DNA of 64,000 nucleotides, from the NCBI RefSeq assembly GCF_030297175.1, contig NZ_AP028070.1, forward strand, positions 806,001 to 870,000. The letters run 5' to 3'. The position numbers and the translations under genes are program-made. Positions 1 through 7,338 of this stretch are shown in pieces; position 1 is the stretch's first letter; each line of letters begins with the position of its first letter. The notes under the pieces were generated by a model. The model ran no database searches and was not told where the DNA came from. It saw only the letters and a program-made list of their open reading frames with translations. Origin of the DNA: Marinobacter sp. LA51 (GTDB taxonomy: Bacteria > Pseudomonadota > Gammaproteobacteria > Pseudomonadales > Oleiphilaceae).

Positions 1-286
1 CCAGGTACCCTGCAAGGCGTTCACGTGACCAGCTCTGACCGTTGACCAAAACCACGTTGTCGATCGTAAGCAACGTGTCGTCAATGATCAGTGTTCGGCT
101 GCCCGATGGAATACGATCAACCGTACCCAGATATTTTGTAGGGGCAGCAGTGTCGAAGGTACCCTGAACCTGGACATCATCCAGCGAGTTTTCAGCCTGG
201 GCGAAACCGGTGGTGCCAACCGCTGTCATTCCCAGTACTACTGCCAGAGCGGTACCATGGAGCGATTTTCTAATGAGTTGTCTCAT
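1..286 (-). CDS. pilY2: Small secreted protein in the pilY2 position (3' part missing)
   Basis: The window begins inside this gene, so only about the first 95 codons are visible. The ATG at 286 has an AGGAAA ribosome site just upstream. It opens a clear Sec signal peptide: a basic start (MRQLIRK), a hydrophobic core and a likely cleavage after the Ala of FAQA near residue 31. The mature part has a short beta-rich stretch around LGTVDRI, RTLIIDD and NVVLVNG. It lies 36 bases after pilY1 on the same strand, which is where pilY2 sits in P. aeruginosa. PilY2 is a small periplasmic protein needed for normal pilus biogenesis there. That the gene is real and exported is seen; the PilY2 name is inferred from position and general form, not from a recognised domain. 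Confidence 0.6.
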   Translation of the reverse strand, partial: MRQLIRKSLHGTALAVVLGMTAVGTTGFAQAENSLDDVQVQGTFDTAAPTKYLGTVDRIPSGSRTLIIDDTLLTIDNVVLVNGQSWSRERLAGYL

Positions 287-305
287 GTGAAATTTCCTGC
301 GTTCG

Positions 306-340
306 TGGGAGTAAGGCAGCTCCTAGCGGAGCTGCTCCCA
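306..340 (-). other. Stem-loop overlapping the pilY1 stop codon
   Basis: GCAGCTCC (316-323) pairs perfectly with GGAGCTGC (328-335) around a TAGC loop. An outer TGGGA/TCCCA pairing at 306-310 and 336-340 extends it, with a 5-base bulge on one side. The pilY1 stop codon (323-325) is inside the hairpin and pilY2 starts 20 bases further on. No U-run follows on the coding strand, so it looks like an intercistronic RNA structure (processing, stability or partial attenuation) rather than a full terminator. Confidence 0.5.
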
Positions 341-3300
341 GGTTTGACGGCCAATGCTGTTATCCAGGGTCTTCCCACAGACGGCATCCTTACAAGGATC
401 ATCTTTGTTGATCTGCGTCGGATCCGTGATGAATGCTTCCGCCTTGCCCTGAGTGATTGTGCGAATCTCAGCGCCATCGAGGGCGACAGTGATGCCACTC
501 GGTGCGTAGTCGGTTCCACCGCCGCCTATTAGGTCGCCTTTGCCAAATTCACCATCGCTATCCAAATCAAAAACAGGATCTTCAGGCGCTTCTCCAGAAA
601 CAATCTGGAGATCCATGATGTAGCCGCGACGACCGCTGCCGCAGGGGTCCGGATCGGGGATCAGCGTGCTGAAGCGGACGCGGTCCGGAAAAATTCCAAA
701 CGGATAGCTGGCCCGACTGATGACCCGTTCACCGGTCTTGTTACCGTTGTAAATCAAGTCCAGGTACCAGCCCTGCTCATTTGTGAGCTTGTTGCTGGAG
801 GTTTTCCGAATGCCAAATTCGTTGTCTCCGGAACCGTCAGCACGCGCAACCGTGACCTCGTCTTGTCGGGTGATTGTCTGCTCCAGAAGATCGCTACGAG
901 TCAGATTGACCTGCTGAAGGTCGTCGGTGATTGCGTAGAGTGTTTGGACCTGATCCGTGGTGTCATCACCATTCCGGTTAAAGCTCCCGGTACCAATGGT
1001 CAGGATGAGCTCGTCCAGATTAGAAGGGTTGATGGTCAGCCGTGGTGATACGGTGATCGGCTGAGCGTTGCCGTCCGGATCCTGTGCCGTGAAAACTTTC
1101 TCCAGAGACCAATTGCTCGGGTTTTTGGCGAGCAGGTCAAAGCGCCAGAGATTGCCGAGCAGATCGCCCGCATAGACGTACTGAGTGATCGCGCCTCGGT
1201 CTGGGAAGTTTGTCAAAACTGGCGCTGCCAGGCCATTTGGACTGGCGGAGCTTCCTGCGCCGGTTTCAAACTGCTTCAGCAGGGTACCGTCAGAGAGTCG
1301 TACCACAAACAGGCTGGCCTTTTCGTCATTGCCGTTGTAACCGTTGCCGAAAATTGCAGCCCACTCGCCATTTGGAAGACGGGCGATCTCAGGGTCGGTG
1401 ACACCAAACCCGAGATCGGGGTGGGTGAACTCCCAGAGCACCTTATCCTCATCGACGACTGTAGGGTCGGTGACATCGATCGCAAAAACGGTTTGGCCGC
1501 CGGCTCCCATGCTTCCTAGCAGCACGGTACGCCACTTGGTGGTGCCATCCGTATTGATATAGGCATCAAGGGCCTTTGGAGAACCGTCGACGAAATATCG
1601 ATGGTCATAATTAGACGACATCAGCGATGAAACCTGGGCATAACTTGAACCTGCAGCTGGCGTTAACAATTCGCCTGGCATGTAGGCAAACAGCTCGTCA
1701 CCATTATCGCTATCGAAGGCATGAAGCATGCCGTCATTTGAAGCAACAAAAAGAGCTTTGGTCCGATTTTGATAGTCAGATGTCGAGCGATAAGTCGCAT
1801 ATTTAGTGCCAGCGTCGCCCGGCAGTCTTGAGAACCCGTAGTTTGAGTTGCTCACGAACAGTGGGTTGGCGTTGATGATGTCGCCGAGCAAGCGGCGAAC
1901 CGTGGTGCCGTCTTCGTTGGTGAAGTCGCGATCCCGGAAGCTGCTGTGGGCATTGGCTTCGCCCCTTATCCAGGCAATCCGGTTGGTCCCAAGGTTATCG
2001 AAATCGCCTGGATTTTCAGGGTCAGCGTTTAGAGCGTTCTCCTGGTTGGCAGACAGATCGTTAATATCCTTTAGCTCGACGGCGCTGGTACCGTTGTGAG
2101 TAAGGATGTTTCGGTTTGCCGGCGTGGTGTCGCGAAGGGTTTCTTCCGCGTCCCAAATTTCCTGGCCGGAGGTGAAGCTGAAGCCGGTCAGGGTTCCAGA
2201 CCAGTCCTCACTCCGGAATCCAGCGAAGAATCCGGCTGAATCCGTCCGAAGAACCGCAGAGCTGACAGCAGCAGCGGATGCTGATGTTTCGGAACGGGCA
2301 ATTACCGTATCGAGGAAGCCAGCAATTTCCCGCGAGAATTCATCCGGGTTCTGCGCACTGGCAAAGCCACCTCGACCGTTCACCGCAGCGTGCAGCAAAT
2401 CGTCGATGTTGGGCGAACCGGCATTTGCTGAGGGCTGAGGCCAGTTGATCGTGTTGCCATTCTCAATGGCGGCGAATGCATCTGCCTCACTGACGGCACC
2501 CTCAACACCAAGGCCGATGGTGAAGGTGGTCATATGCTGCCAGAAGGCTTCATCGATGCCTGCGGTTGGAACCCGGTCCTCAAGATTGGGGCGCAAATCG
2601 GTTTTCCAGTATTTCATGGCCATATCGGCCAACGTATCCGAGTGCCCGTCTGCAAATGGCGAAACCGACTGGTAGTTAAAGTCATCACCTTCGGGTTTGG
2701 GGTTGGTGTGCGACGGGCCTGGTGTGTTGTCTACGTTACCAATGCCCGGGTTATTACCGTTCCAGATACCATCCGTCATCATGATGGTGTAACTGGGGCG
2801 ACATTCCACATGCGAACTGTTGTCGTTGGTGCCCGGAGTGTTACCCCAGGGGCCCGAGTTATCGGTTCGGGAGTAGTATTCGCCCGCGTCTTCCAGGGCG
2901 GGCCGAAGTGGCGTACCGCCCGATACGGATTTCGACTGAAGCCAGCTCAGGAATTGCTCTCTACGGGCCGCATTGAACGGCCGAACACCACTAATGAGAG
3001 TATCTGTAGTTACGCCATCAATGCTGTTGTTGTCTTCGTTGATGGCTCCGTACCCTACTCGAATATTCTGGGGGAGGTCGAAAAAGGCTTCAGAGATACC
3101 TGCCCGGGAGGCATAGACCCTCAGGCTGTAGTAGGAATACCAGTTAGCGAAGTTTTGCTGTTGTTCGGCACTCTCATTGGAAAGGAAAACCAGCGTGTAA
3201 CAATCGTTGTCTTCGGGATCCGCTTCGCAGTCAGCAGTGGAATCGAAGCGGTAAAAGAATGCACCGTTGCGATAGTCGAAGCGTGAGGTGCGGTAACGGT

Positions 3301-3805
3301 TGTTGAGGTTTACCGTTCCGCTACCCGTGTTGTAGCCGTTTCGCCAAGCATTGGAGAAATCGGAGTTCGGGTGACGGCCGGAACCGTCGGGTTTGAATGG
3401 CGGCAGGTAAGTGATAGTCGGATCGTAATAGACCTTGTTGACCCGGTTACTGAAGTACCAACGCCGGCCGGTATTGATGTTCCGGAACTCGTCACCGTCC
3501 CAGTAGCGGAGCGGGCCGTCGTCATCAATGAACAGGTCTAAATCACTACTGACGCTGTCGGGCATATACTCTCGGCCCATGGACCCCGAGTCATCGAAAA
3601 TGAAAAGCAGGTTAGCATCAACGGACTCTTTCAGAAATATTGGGGCGGTAGCGAGGTTTACATCTGCCAGTGCCGATTGAAAGGTTGCCGTTGAGAGGGC
3701 GAATGCCAGAAGGGCATGTCCGGCTCTCTGGGCTGGCTTGGTTCTGCTCAGCCTGCAAAGGGTGTCTCTGAACCCTGGCTTGTGGTTTTTGCTTTTATGT
3801 TTCAT
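323..3805 (-). CDS. pilY1: Type IV pilus tip adhesin / assembly factor PilY1
   Basis: PilY1 is a large secreted protein that works with the minor pilins to prime pilus assembly, sits at the pilus tip and contributes to adhesion and surface sensing. The 1160-residue product has an N-terminal signal peptide ending near ALA-D (about residue 48). A von Willebrand A-like region follows, with the metal-site motif DDSGS at residues 71-75 and a later MMTDG. The C-terminal half is a PilY1 beta-propeller with the hallmark stretches FVASNDGMLHAFD and YVYAGDLLGNLWRFDL. Near the end, residues 1080-1091 form a canonical EF-hand-type loop (D-x-D-x-D-G, final D), which would bind calcium. The start at 3805 has an AGGAGGAG ribosome site. 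It is the sixth gene of the fimU-to-pilY2 operon. Confidence 0.95.
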   Translation of the reverse strand: MKHKSKNHKPGFRDTLCRLSRTKPAQRAGHALLAFALSTATFQSALADVNLATAPIFLKESVDANLLFIFDDSGSMGREYMPDSVSSDLDLFIDDDGPLRYWDGDEFRNINTGRRWYFSNRVNKVYYDPTITYLPPFKPDGSGRHPNSDFSNAWRNGYNTGSGTVNLNNRYRTSRFDYRNGAFFYRFDSTADCEADPEDNDCYTLVFLSNESAEQQQNFANWYSYYSLRVYASRAGISEAFFDLPQNIRVGYGAINEDNNSIDGVTTDTLISGVRPFNAARREQFLSWLQSKSVSGGTPLRPALEDAGEYYSRTDNSGPWGNTPGTNDNSSHVECRPSYTIMMTDGIWNGNNPGIGNVDNTPGPSHTNPKPEGDDFNYQSVSPFADGHSDTLADMAMKYWKTDLRPNLEDRVPTAGIDEAFWQHMTTFTIGLGVEGAVSEADAFAAIENGNTINWPQPSANAGSPNIDDLLHAAVNGRGGFASAQNPDEFSREIAGFLDTVIARSETSASAAAVSSAVLRTDSAGFFAGFRSEDWSGTLTGFSFTSGQEIWDAEETLRDTTPANRNILTHNGTSAVELKDINDLSANQENALNADPENPGDFDNLGTNRIAWIRGEANAHSSFRDRDFTNEDGTTVRRLLGDIINANPLFVSNSNYGFSRLPGDAGTKYATYRSTSDYQNRTKALFVASNDGMLHAFDSDNGDELFAYMPGELLTPAAGSSYAQVSSLMSSNYDHRYFVDGSPKALDAYINTDGTTKWRTVLLGSMGAGGQTVFAIDVTDPTVVDEDKVLWEFTHPDLGFGVTDPEIARLPNGEWAAIFGNGYNGNDEKASLFVVRLSDGTLLKQFETGAGSSASPNGLAAPVLTNFPDRGAITQYVYAGDLLGNLWRFDLLAKNPSNWSLEKVFTAQDPDGNAQPITVSPRLTINPSNLDELILTIGTGSFNRNGDDTTDQVQTLYAITDDLQQVNLTRSDLLEQTITRQDEVTVARADGSGDNEFGIRKTSSNKLTNEQGWYLDLIYNGNKTGERVISRASYPFGIFPDRVRFSTLIPDPDPCGSGRRGYIMDLQIVSGEAPEDPVFDLDSDGEFGKGDLIGGGGTDYAPSGITVALDGAEIRTITQGKAEAFITDPTQINKDDPCKDAVCGKTLDNSIGRQTWEQLR

Positions 3806-3876
3806 CTGATCTCCTCCTGATGGGAGAGTGCGAATCGGTAGTCGTTTCGTGTTTCAGTGATACTGGCCCGCCAGAT

Positions 3877-4359
3877 TTATTCCGGGGGCAGAAGAACTGT
3901 GGACTGGATGACGGCCAAGGCGTCGGGGCTGCCGCCCACGCCTCGGGAGGTCACCAGAAAACGCTCAAAACAGGGTTCAGTTGGATCAATAGGGCAGATG
4001 TCGGCCAGGCGCGCCTGGTGAAACTGGGGTTCCGCGCTAACCTGTGTGCCAACGTTTCCCGTTCCCGATGGTGCCGGAGCGACGCCGTCCCAGTCCCATG
4101 GGGACGCTAGCCGGGCGGTGCCGGAGGCGGCTTGCCGGGTTGCGAGGGTGTTAAGCAGATCGGTTTCTGCCTGGCGCAAGGCCGCTTCTGATGCCTGAAA
4201 CGCGATAGAGCCATCATGAGCATTGCTGGCCATTCGCTCTTGCAGAATGGAGCTCTGCATGCCGCCCATCGCCAGTAGTGATATGAGCAGGAGCATTACC
4301 AGGGCAACGATGAGGGTTGCGCCGCGTTGATTGGTCATAGGATTTTTTACGTTAATCAT
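3877..4359 (-). CDS. pilX: Minor pilin PilX
   Basis: A 160-residue class III-signal protein and one of the minor pilins (with FimU, PilV and PilW) that form the initiating complex at the pilus tip. The N-terminus is a PilX_N domain: prepilin cleavage should occur after Gly13 in QRG-ATLIVAL, followed by a hydrophobic helix to about residue 34. The residue at +5 after cleavage is Val rather than Glu. Lack of Glu5 is typical of the GspK-like minor pilins that cap the complex, so this is expected rather than a defect. The gene lies 14 bases after pilW and 71 bases before pilY1. A second in-frame ATG at codon 8 would give a shorter leader and cannot be ruled out. Confidence 0.88.
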   Translation of the reverse strand: MINVKNPMTNQRGATLIVALVMLLLISLLAMGGMQSSILQERMASNAHDGSIAFQASEAALRQAETDLLNTLATRQAASGTARLASPWDWDGVAPAPSGTGNVGTQVSAEPQFHQARLADICPIDPTEPCFERFLVTSRGVGGSPDALAVIQSTVLLPPE

Positions 4360-4373
4360 TATCAGATTCCTGC

Positions 4374-5510
4374 CTACATCCTGGCCCGCACGGCGGTGGT
4401 TGCCACTGACACAACTCTCACTCTGCCGTCAGCAGAGTTGTTCGCCTGGGCAAATTGGCTACCCAACATGTCGAAATTGCGAGTGTTGGGCTCGTCGAGC
4501 ACTTCATCCTGGCTACGCGTCATCACTGAAAAGCGAACGCTGACCACTTCTTGCCAATTATTTACCTGATCGGCCGCAACATAGGTGTCCGCGGCTGAGG
4601 TGCCGCCCGTATCGACGCCATAAAGAATCTGTAGGGTTTCGACACCGGAAACCAGTTCCTGAGGCGGCTGAAGCGGTGTCATCAGGCGGCGGAATAGTGC
4701 GGGTTCACCGTTGGTGCCCTGGCCAATATAGAAGGCTGTAGAGATAAATTCGTAAACCCGGGTCTGGGGGCCGTAGGTGAGATTGAAATTATTGCCATTG
4801 TTTCCCGGGTTCGTGTTACCGCCCGCCATTGTGATGGAGCTGGCGTTCGCATTGTTTGACTTTTGGAATAGCTCGCCTTCGGAGCAGTCCTCGGCGGTTG
4901 CCAGAATTACCCGTCCTGCGGGTAATCCGGTTCCGTCGGTCAGATTCAGGCTGTTGCCATTCTGTGGATTGCCTGCATTCATTGGTACGTTAATCGCCGA
5001 TAAAGCATTGACAATGACAACGTCCGAGTTGGCCACGACGGCCCCGGTGAGGGCTGCGGGTAGTGCCGCGCCTGCCGTACCTGAACTCCAGTTTCCCGCT
5101 CCAGGCGTCGCCAATGCCGCGGCAAGCGTGACATTGTCGCCTGGGCCGGTGTTATTGAATTCCCAGCCCTGCACTGCCTGAGCCGCCGGAACCACGGGGC
5201 CGGCATTTAGTCGGTTATCAACAACCTGGTCCAGAGGCCTGCCCATTTCCGCAAGGCAACCGAAACTCCCGGCAGAGCGGATGTCCGGTTTCAGGATAGA
5301 GGCTACGAATCGGGTACTTTCCTGCGCGTAGGAAAGTCCCTGAGTCTGCCTGTAGCTGTCATCGCCGCTAAGATAGATTTGGGTGACACCCAGCGTCAGC
5401 AGGAGGCCGAGCGCCATGGCGATCAAGAGTTCGATCAAAGACAGCCCGATCTGCCGTTTGGGCACTGACTGCTCGATAGACGAAATATTGTTGGAATCTT
5501 GCAGTTTCAA
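4374..5510 (-). CDS. pilW: Minor pilin PilW
   Basis: PilW is a minor pilin that links the PilV-FimU part of the tip complex to PilX and PilY1. The 378-residue product has a prepilin signal QIG-LSLIELLIAM, with cleavage after Gly, Glu at +5 and a hydrophobic stretch to about residue 45. This is followed by a large, Asn/Gly-rich globular region typical of PilW. The start codon is TTG at 5510, overlapping the TGA of pilV by four bases (TTGA). GAGGA lies about seven bases upstream, which supports translational coupling with pilV. Confidence 0.9.
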   Translation of the reverse strand: MKLQDSNNISSIEQSVPKRQIGLSLIELLIAMALGLLLTLGVTQIYLSGDDSYRQTQGLSYAQESTRFVASILKPDIRSAGSFGCLAEMGRPLDQVVDNRLNAGPVVPAAQAVQGWEFNNTGPGDNVTLAAALATPGAGNWSSGTAGAALPAALTGAVVANSDVVIVNALSAINVPMNAGNPQNGNSLNLTDGTGLPAGRVILATAEDCSEGELFQKSNNANASSITMAGGNTNPGNNGNNFNLTYGPQTRVYEFISTAFYIGQGTNGEPALFRRLMTPLQPPQELVSGVETLQILYGVDTGGTSAADTYVAADQVNNWQEVVSVRFSVMTRSQDEVLDEPNTRNFDMLGSQFAQANNSADGRVRVVSVATTAVRARM

Positions 5511-5995
5511 ATCTGAGTCCTCACTACAACCGGGGTGGCGTTAGCGTCGTTTTGATCCCAGTCGATCGTTATGGTCACGACATTGCCATTGACCGCTACG
5601 GTGCGTTGGGCTGCCGGAAGCAGACAAGTAAGACTGTTCTGCCACGATGCGATGTCGTCGTCGGTGACGTTGCCGTTTCCGGGCACGAATCCTGTTGCGC
5701 AGTCGCCATTGTTGCCGCCTTGTGCGGCGCCGGCGGCCAAGGCATAACCTGCCGGGTTTGCCGGGTTCGCCCGGATCCGGTCAAAAAGGTCCTCTGCCAA
5801 AAGCACAGCCTGGCTCCGGTTCTGAGACTGCGAGTTCATTTGCATGGAGACGACCTGGGTCGAGGCGACTCCAAGAATCCCGATGCCCAGGACGAGTACG
5901 GCAATCAGGATCTCTATGAGTCCGATGCCCGTTTGACTTGCCGGGAGAGTCATCTGGCTTTTTCTGCCAGGCAGTCGAAGTGAGTTGTAGATCAT
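5507..5995 (-). CDS. pilV: Minor pilin PilV
   Basis: A 162-residue minor pilin of the type IV pilus initiation complex. The prepilin motif is QTG-IGLIEILIAV: cleavage after Gly23, Glu28 at +5, then a long hydrophobic helix (VLVLGIGILG). A PilV-like region follows (AEDLFDRIRANP). The ATG at 5995 overlaps the fimU stop (ATGA) and has GGAG seven bases upstream, so I keep this start although a second Met at residue 15 would give a more usual short leader. The gene is within the tightly packed fimU-pilV-pilW unit, where each junction overlaps by four bases. Confidence 0.88.
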   Translation of the reverse strand: MIYNSLRLPGRKSQMTLPASQTGIGLIEILIAVLVLGIGILGVASTQVVSMQMNSQSQNRSQAVLLAEDLFDRIRANPANPAGYALAAGAAQGGNNGDCATGFVPGNGNVTDDDIASWQNSLTCLLPAAQRTVAVNGNVVTITIDWDQNDANATPVVVRTQI

Positions 5996-6477
5996 GGGCA
6001 GGCTCCGATGTCAGGATCAATCTCTGTTCGCCCAACCGGGCTCACGTTGATCGTCAGGAGGCGGCCACCGGTGGCGCAACCATTCGGCGCCACCGTGAAC
6101 GATTGTCCGACCTGTGGAACCAAAAAACCGCGTCGGTCAAACATCAGGTCAGCAGCCGATGCGGTGTACGTTAGATTTCCCGGACCTTCAAAACCGCGAA
6201 TCTGATTATTGGCACAATCACCAGCATCATCACCTTCGTGTACGCACCAGCCGGACTCCATCCCTCCATCGGTACTGAATGTAACAGTGGTGCCGCGTTT
6301 AATGGCCTCGGCCCGGGCCATGCGAATGGACGACATCAATAGGTTGGTCCCGGTGGTCAGGCGATTCTCACCGATCAGATTGCCGAATCCAGGAACGGCC
6401 ACGGTCGCAATGATTACAAGAATCAAGGTAGTGACCAGTAATTCAATTAGGGTAAAACCCGAGGAATTCTTCAACAT
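5992..6477 (-). CDS. fimU: Minor pilin FimU (GspH/FimT family)
   Basis: A 161-residue GspH/FimT-type pseudopilin. The short leader MLKNSSG is followed by FTLIELLVTTLILVIIA, giving a textbook prepilin site with Glu at +5. It then continues with VPGFGNLIGENRL and MARAEAIKRG, the usual FimT/FimU signature after the transmembrane helix. The C-terminal beta domain contains two or more Cys that could pair. It is the first gene of the minor pilin operon, 166 bases downstream of fimT, and that gap holds a CRP/Vfr palindrome. The choice between fimU and fimT as a name rests on order: it directly precedes pilV as fimU does in P. aeruginosa. Confidence 0.85.
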   Translation of the reverse strand: MLKNSSGFTLIELLVTTLILVIIATVAVPGFGNLIGENRLTTGTNLLMSSIRMARAEAIKRGTTVTFSTDGGMESGWCVHEGDDAGDCANNQIRGFEGPGNLTYTASAADLMFDRRGFLVPQVGQSFTVAPNGCATGGRLLTINVSPVGRTEIDPDIGACP

Positions 6478-6502
6478 GCCTTATCCCGCTATTCTTTTCC
6501 TG

Positions 6503-6531
6503 ACTCTAGTGAAGCAGAGCTTCATAAGTCA
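6503..6531 (-). promoter_or_regulatory. Weak candidate promoter for the fimU operon
   Basis: Read on the minus strand, TAGAGT (6508 to 6503) could be a -10 box. An 18-base spacer upstream is GTGACT, matching four of six -35 bases. Both boxes are poor, which would fit a promoter that needs an activator, but this is a consensus guess only. Confidence 0.25.
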
Positions 6532-6566
6532 CGCATCCTGAGAACGATAAGCGGTCGATGATTGGG

Positions 6567-6575
6567 CATGAACGG
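6567..6575 (-). promoter_or_regulatory. AlgR-box-like sequence upstream of fimU
   Basis: The minus strand reads CCGTTCATG, seven of nine positions matching the P. aeruginosa AlgR box CCGTTCGTC. It lies 18 bases closer to fimU than the CRP/Vfr palindrome. AlgR activates the fimU operon in P. aeruginosa, so the position is suggestive. A 7/9 match can occur by chance. Confidence 0.3.
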
Positions 6576-6592
6576 TACGCAGCGTCGAAGCC

Positions 6593-6608
6593 TGTGATTT
6601 TCGTCACA
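6593..6608. promoter_or_regulatory. Perfect CRP/Vfr-type palindrome between fimT and fimU
   Basis: TGTGATTTTCGTCACA is TGTGA-N6-TCACA, an exact match to both consensus half-sites of the CRP family. It lies 35 bases beyond the fimT stop and about 116 bases upstream of the fimU start, in the only sizeable gap of the minor pilin block. Vfr, the Pseudomonas CRP homologue, controls type IV pilus genes, so a CRP/Vfr-like regulator acting on fimU-pilVWXY1Y2 is a reasonable inference. Confidence 0.65.
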
Positions 6609-6643
6609 TCACTGGGCCGATCCCAAGAGATCAGAGCTGAGTG

Positions 6644-7216
6644 TTAGAGCGTAGGACAGGTCAGTACTGGACCCCAGGGCAGTTTGATTTCCCCGTCGCC
6701 ATTGGCGTCACTCAGCACCCGCAGACGACCGCCAATGTTCAGGGCCACATAACTCATCTGCGTGGCCGAGCCAGGTATTGAGGTGCAAGCGACCAGGCTG
6801 CCCATTGTACCCCGACTCATTCCGTCCGGCGCCAGCTGAAAGTAGCCTCGGCCGGCAGTTCGGGAATACAGCGTGGATTTTTCTGGAACTGGTTTGAAGA
6901 GGCGAAGGATCTTTCCGTTGTCCGGGCGCTTGTCGTTATTCTTGTCGGTGAATACCGCGATCGGGAGAGACCAGTCATCGATGCATCTCTGTGACGCTGA
7001 TAACGGGCACACAGTGGTGAGTCCGCGTTTATCCGTTGCGTAGGAACGGGCGACTGCGAACACGAGTCGCAAATCGTTGATCATCTGCCGATGCTTACTG
7101 GATCCGATCAGGGTGCTCCAGGACATACTTGCCATTCCGGCCAGCAGTGCAAGCAAAACGACAGTAAACAATAGCTCAATGAGCGTGAAGCCCATAAGCG
7201 CTTTTCGGGTAGGCAT
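6644..7216 (-). CDS. fimT: GspH/FimT-family pseudopilin
   Basis: About 190 residues with prepilin signal MPTRKALMG-FTLIELLFTV, Glu at +5, and a hydrophobic helix to about residue 30. A beta-rich GspH-like domain follows. It sits between pilR and fimU, exactly the place of fimT in P. aeruginosa. I prefer the ATG at 7216, which has AAGGA nine bases upstream and gives a normal nine-residue leader. A GTG at 7258 would add 14 residues that look unlike a prepilin leader. The later sequence (VFTDKNNDKRPDNG) resembles the calcium-loop-like segment often found in GspH proteins. FimT homologues in some bacteria bind DNA during natural transformation; nothing here proves that role. Confidence 0.82.
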   Translation of the reverse strand: MPTRKALMGFTLIELLFTVVLLALLAGMASMSWSTLIGSSKHRQMINDLRLVFAVARSYATDKRGLTTVCPLSASQRCIDDWSLPIAVFTDKNNDKRPDNGKILRLFKPVPEKSTLYSRTAGRGYFQLAPDGMSRGTMGSLVACTSIPGSATQMSYVALNIGGRLRVLSDANGDGEIKLPWGPVLTCPTL

Positions 7217-7338
7217 GTTCCAACATCCTTGTTGGTTAGGAAAGTAATGCGGCATCACATCCTGTGATGACCGATTTGATCAGTGTACTTAACCGAGGCC
7301 ATGCTGGGGATGGGAGATGGCGAAATCTGAGACCGGAG

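Noticed and set aside
2534..3286. 250-codon plus-strand frame inside pilY1
   Set aside because: Opposite strand of a clear PilY1 propeller and VWA region, with no motif of its own.
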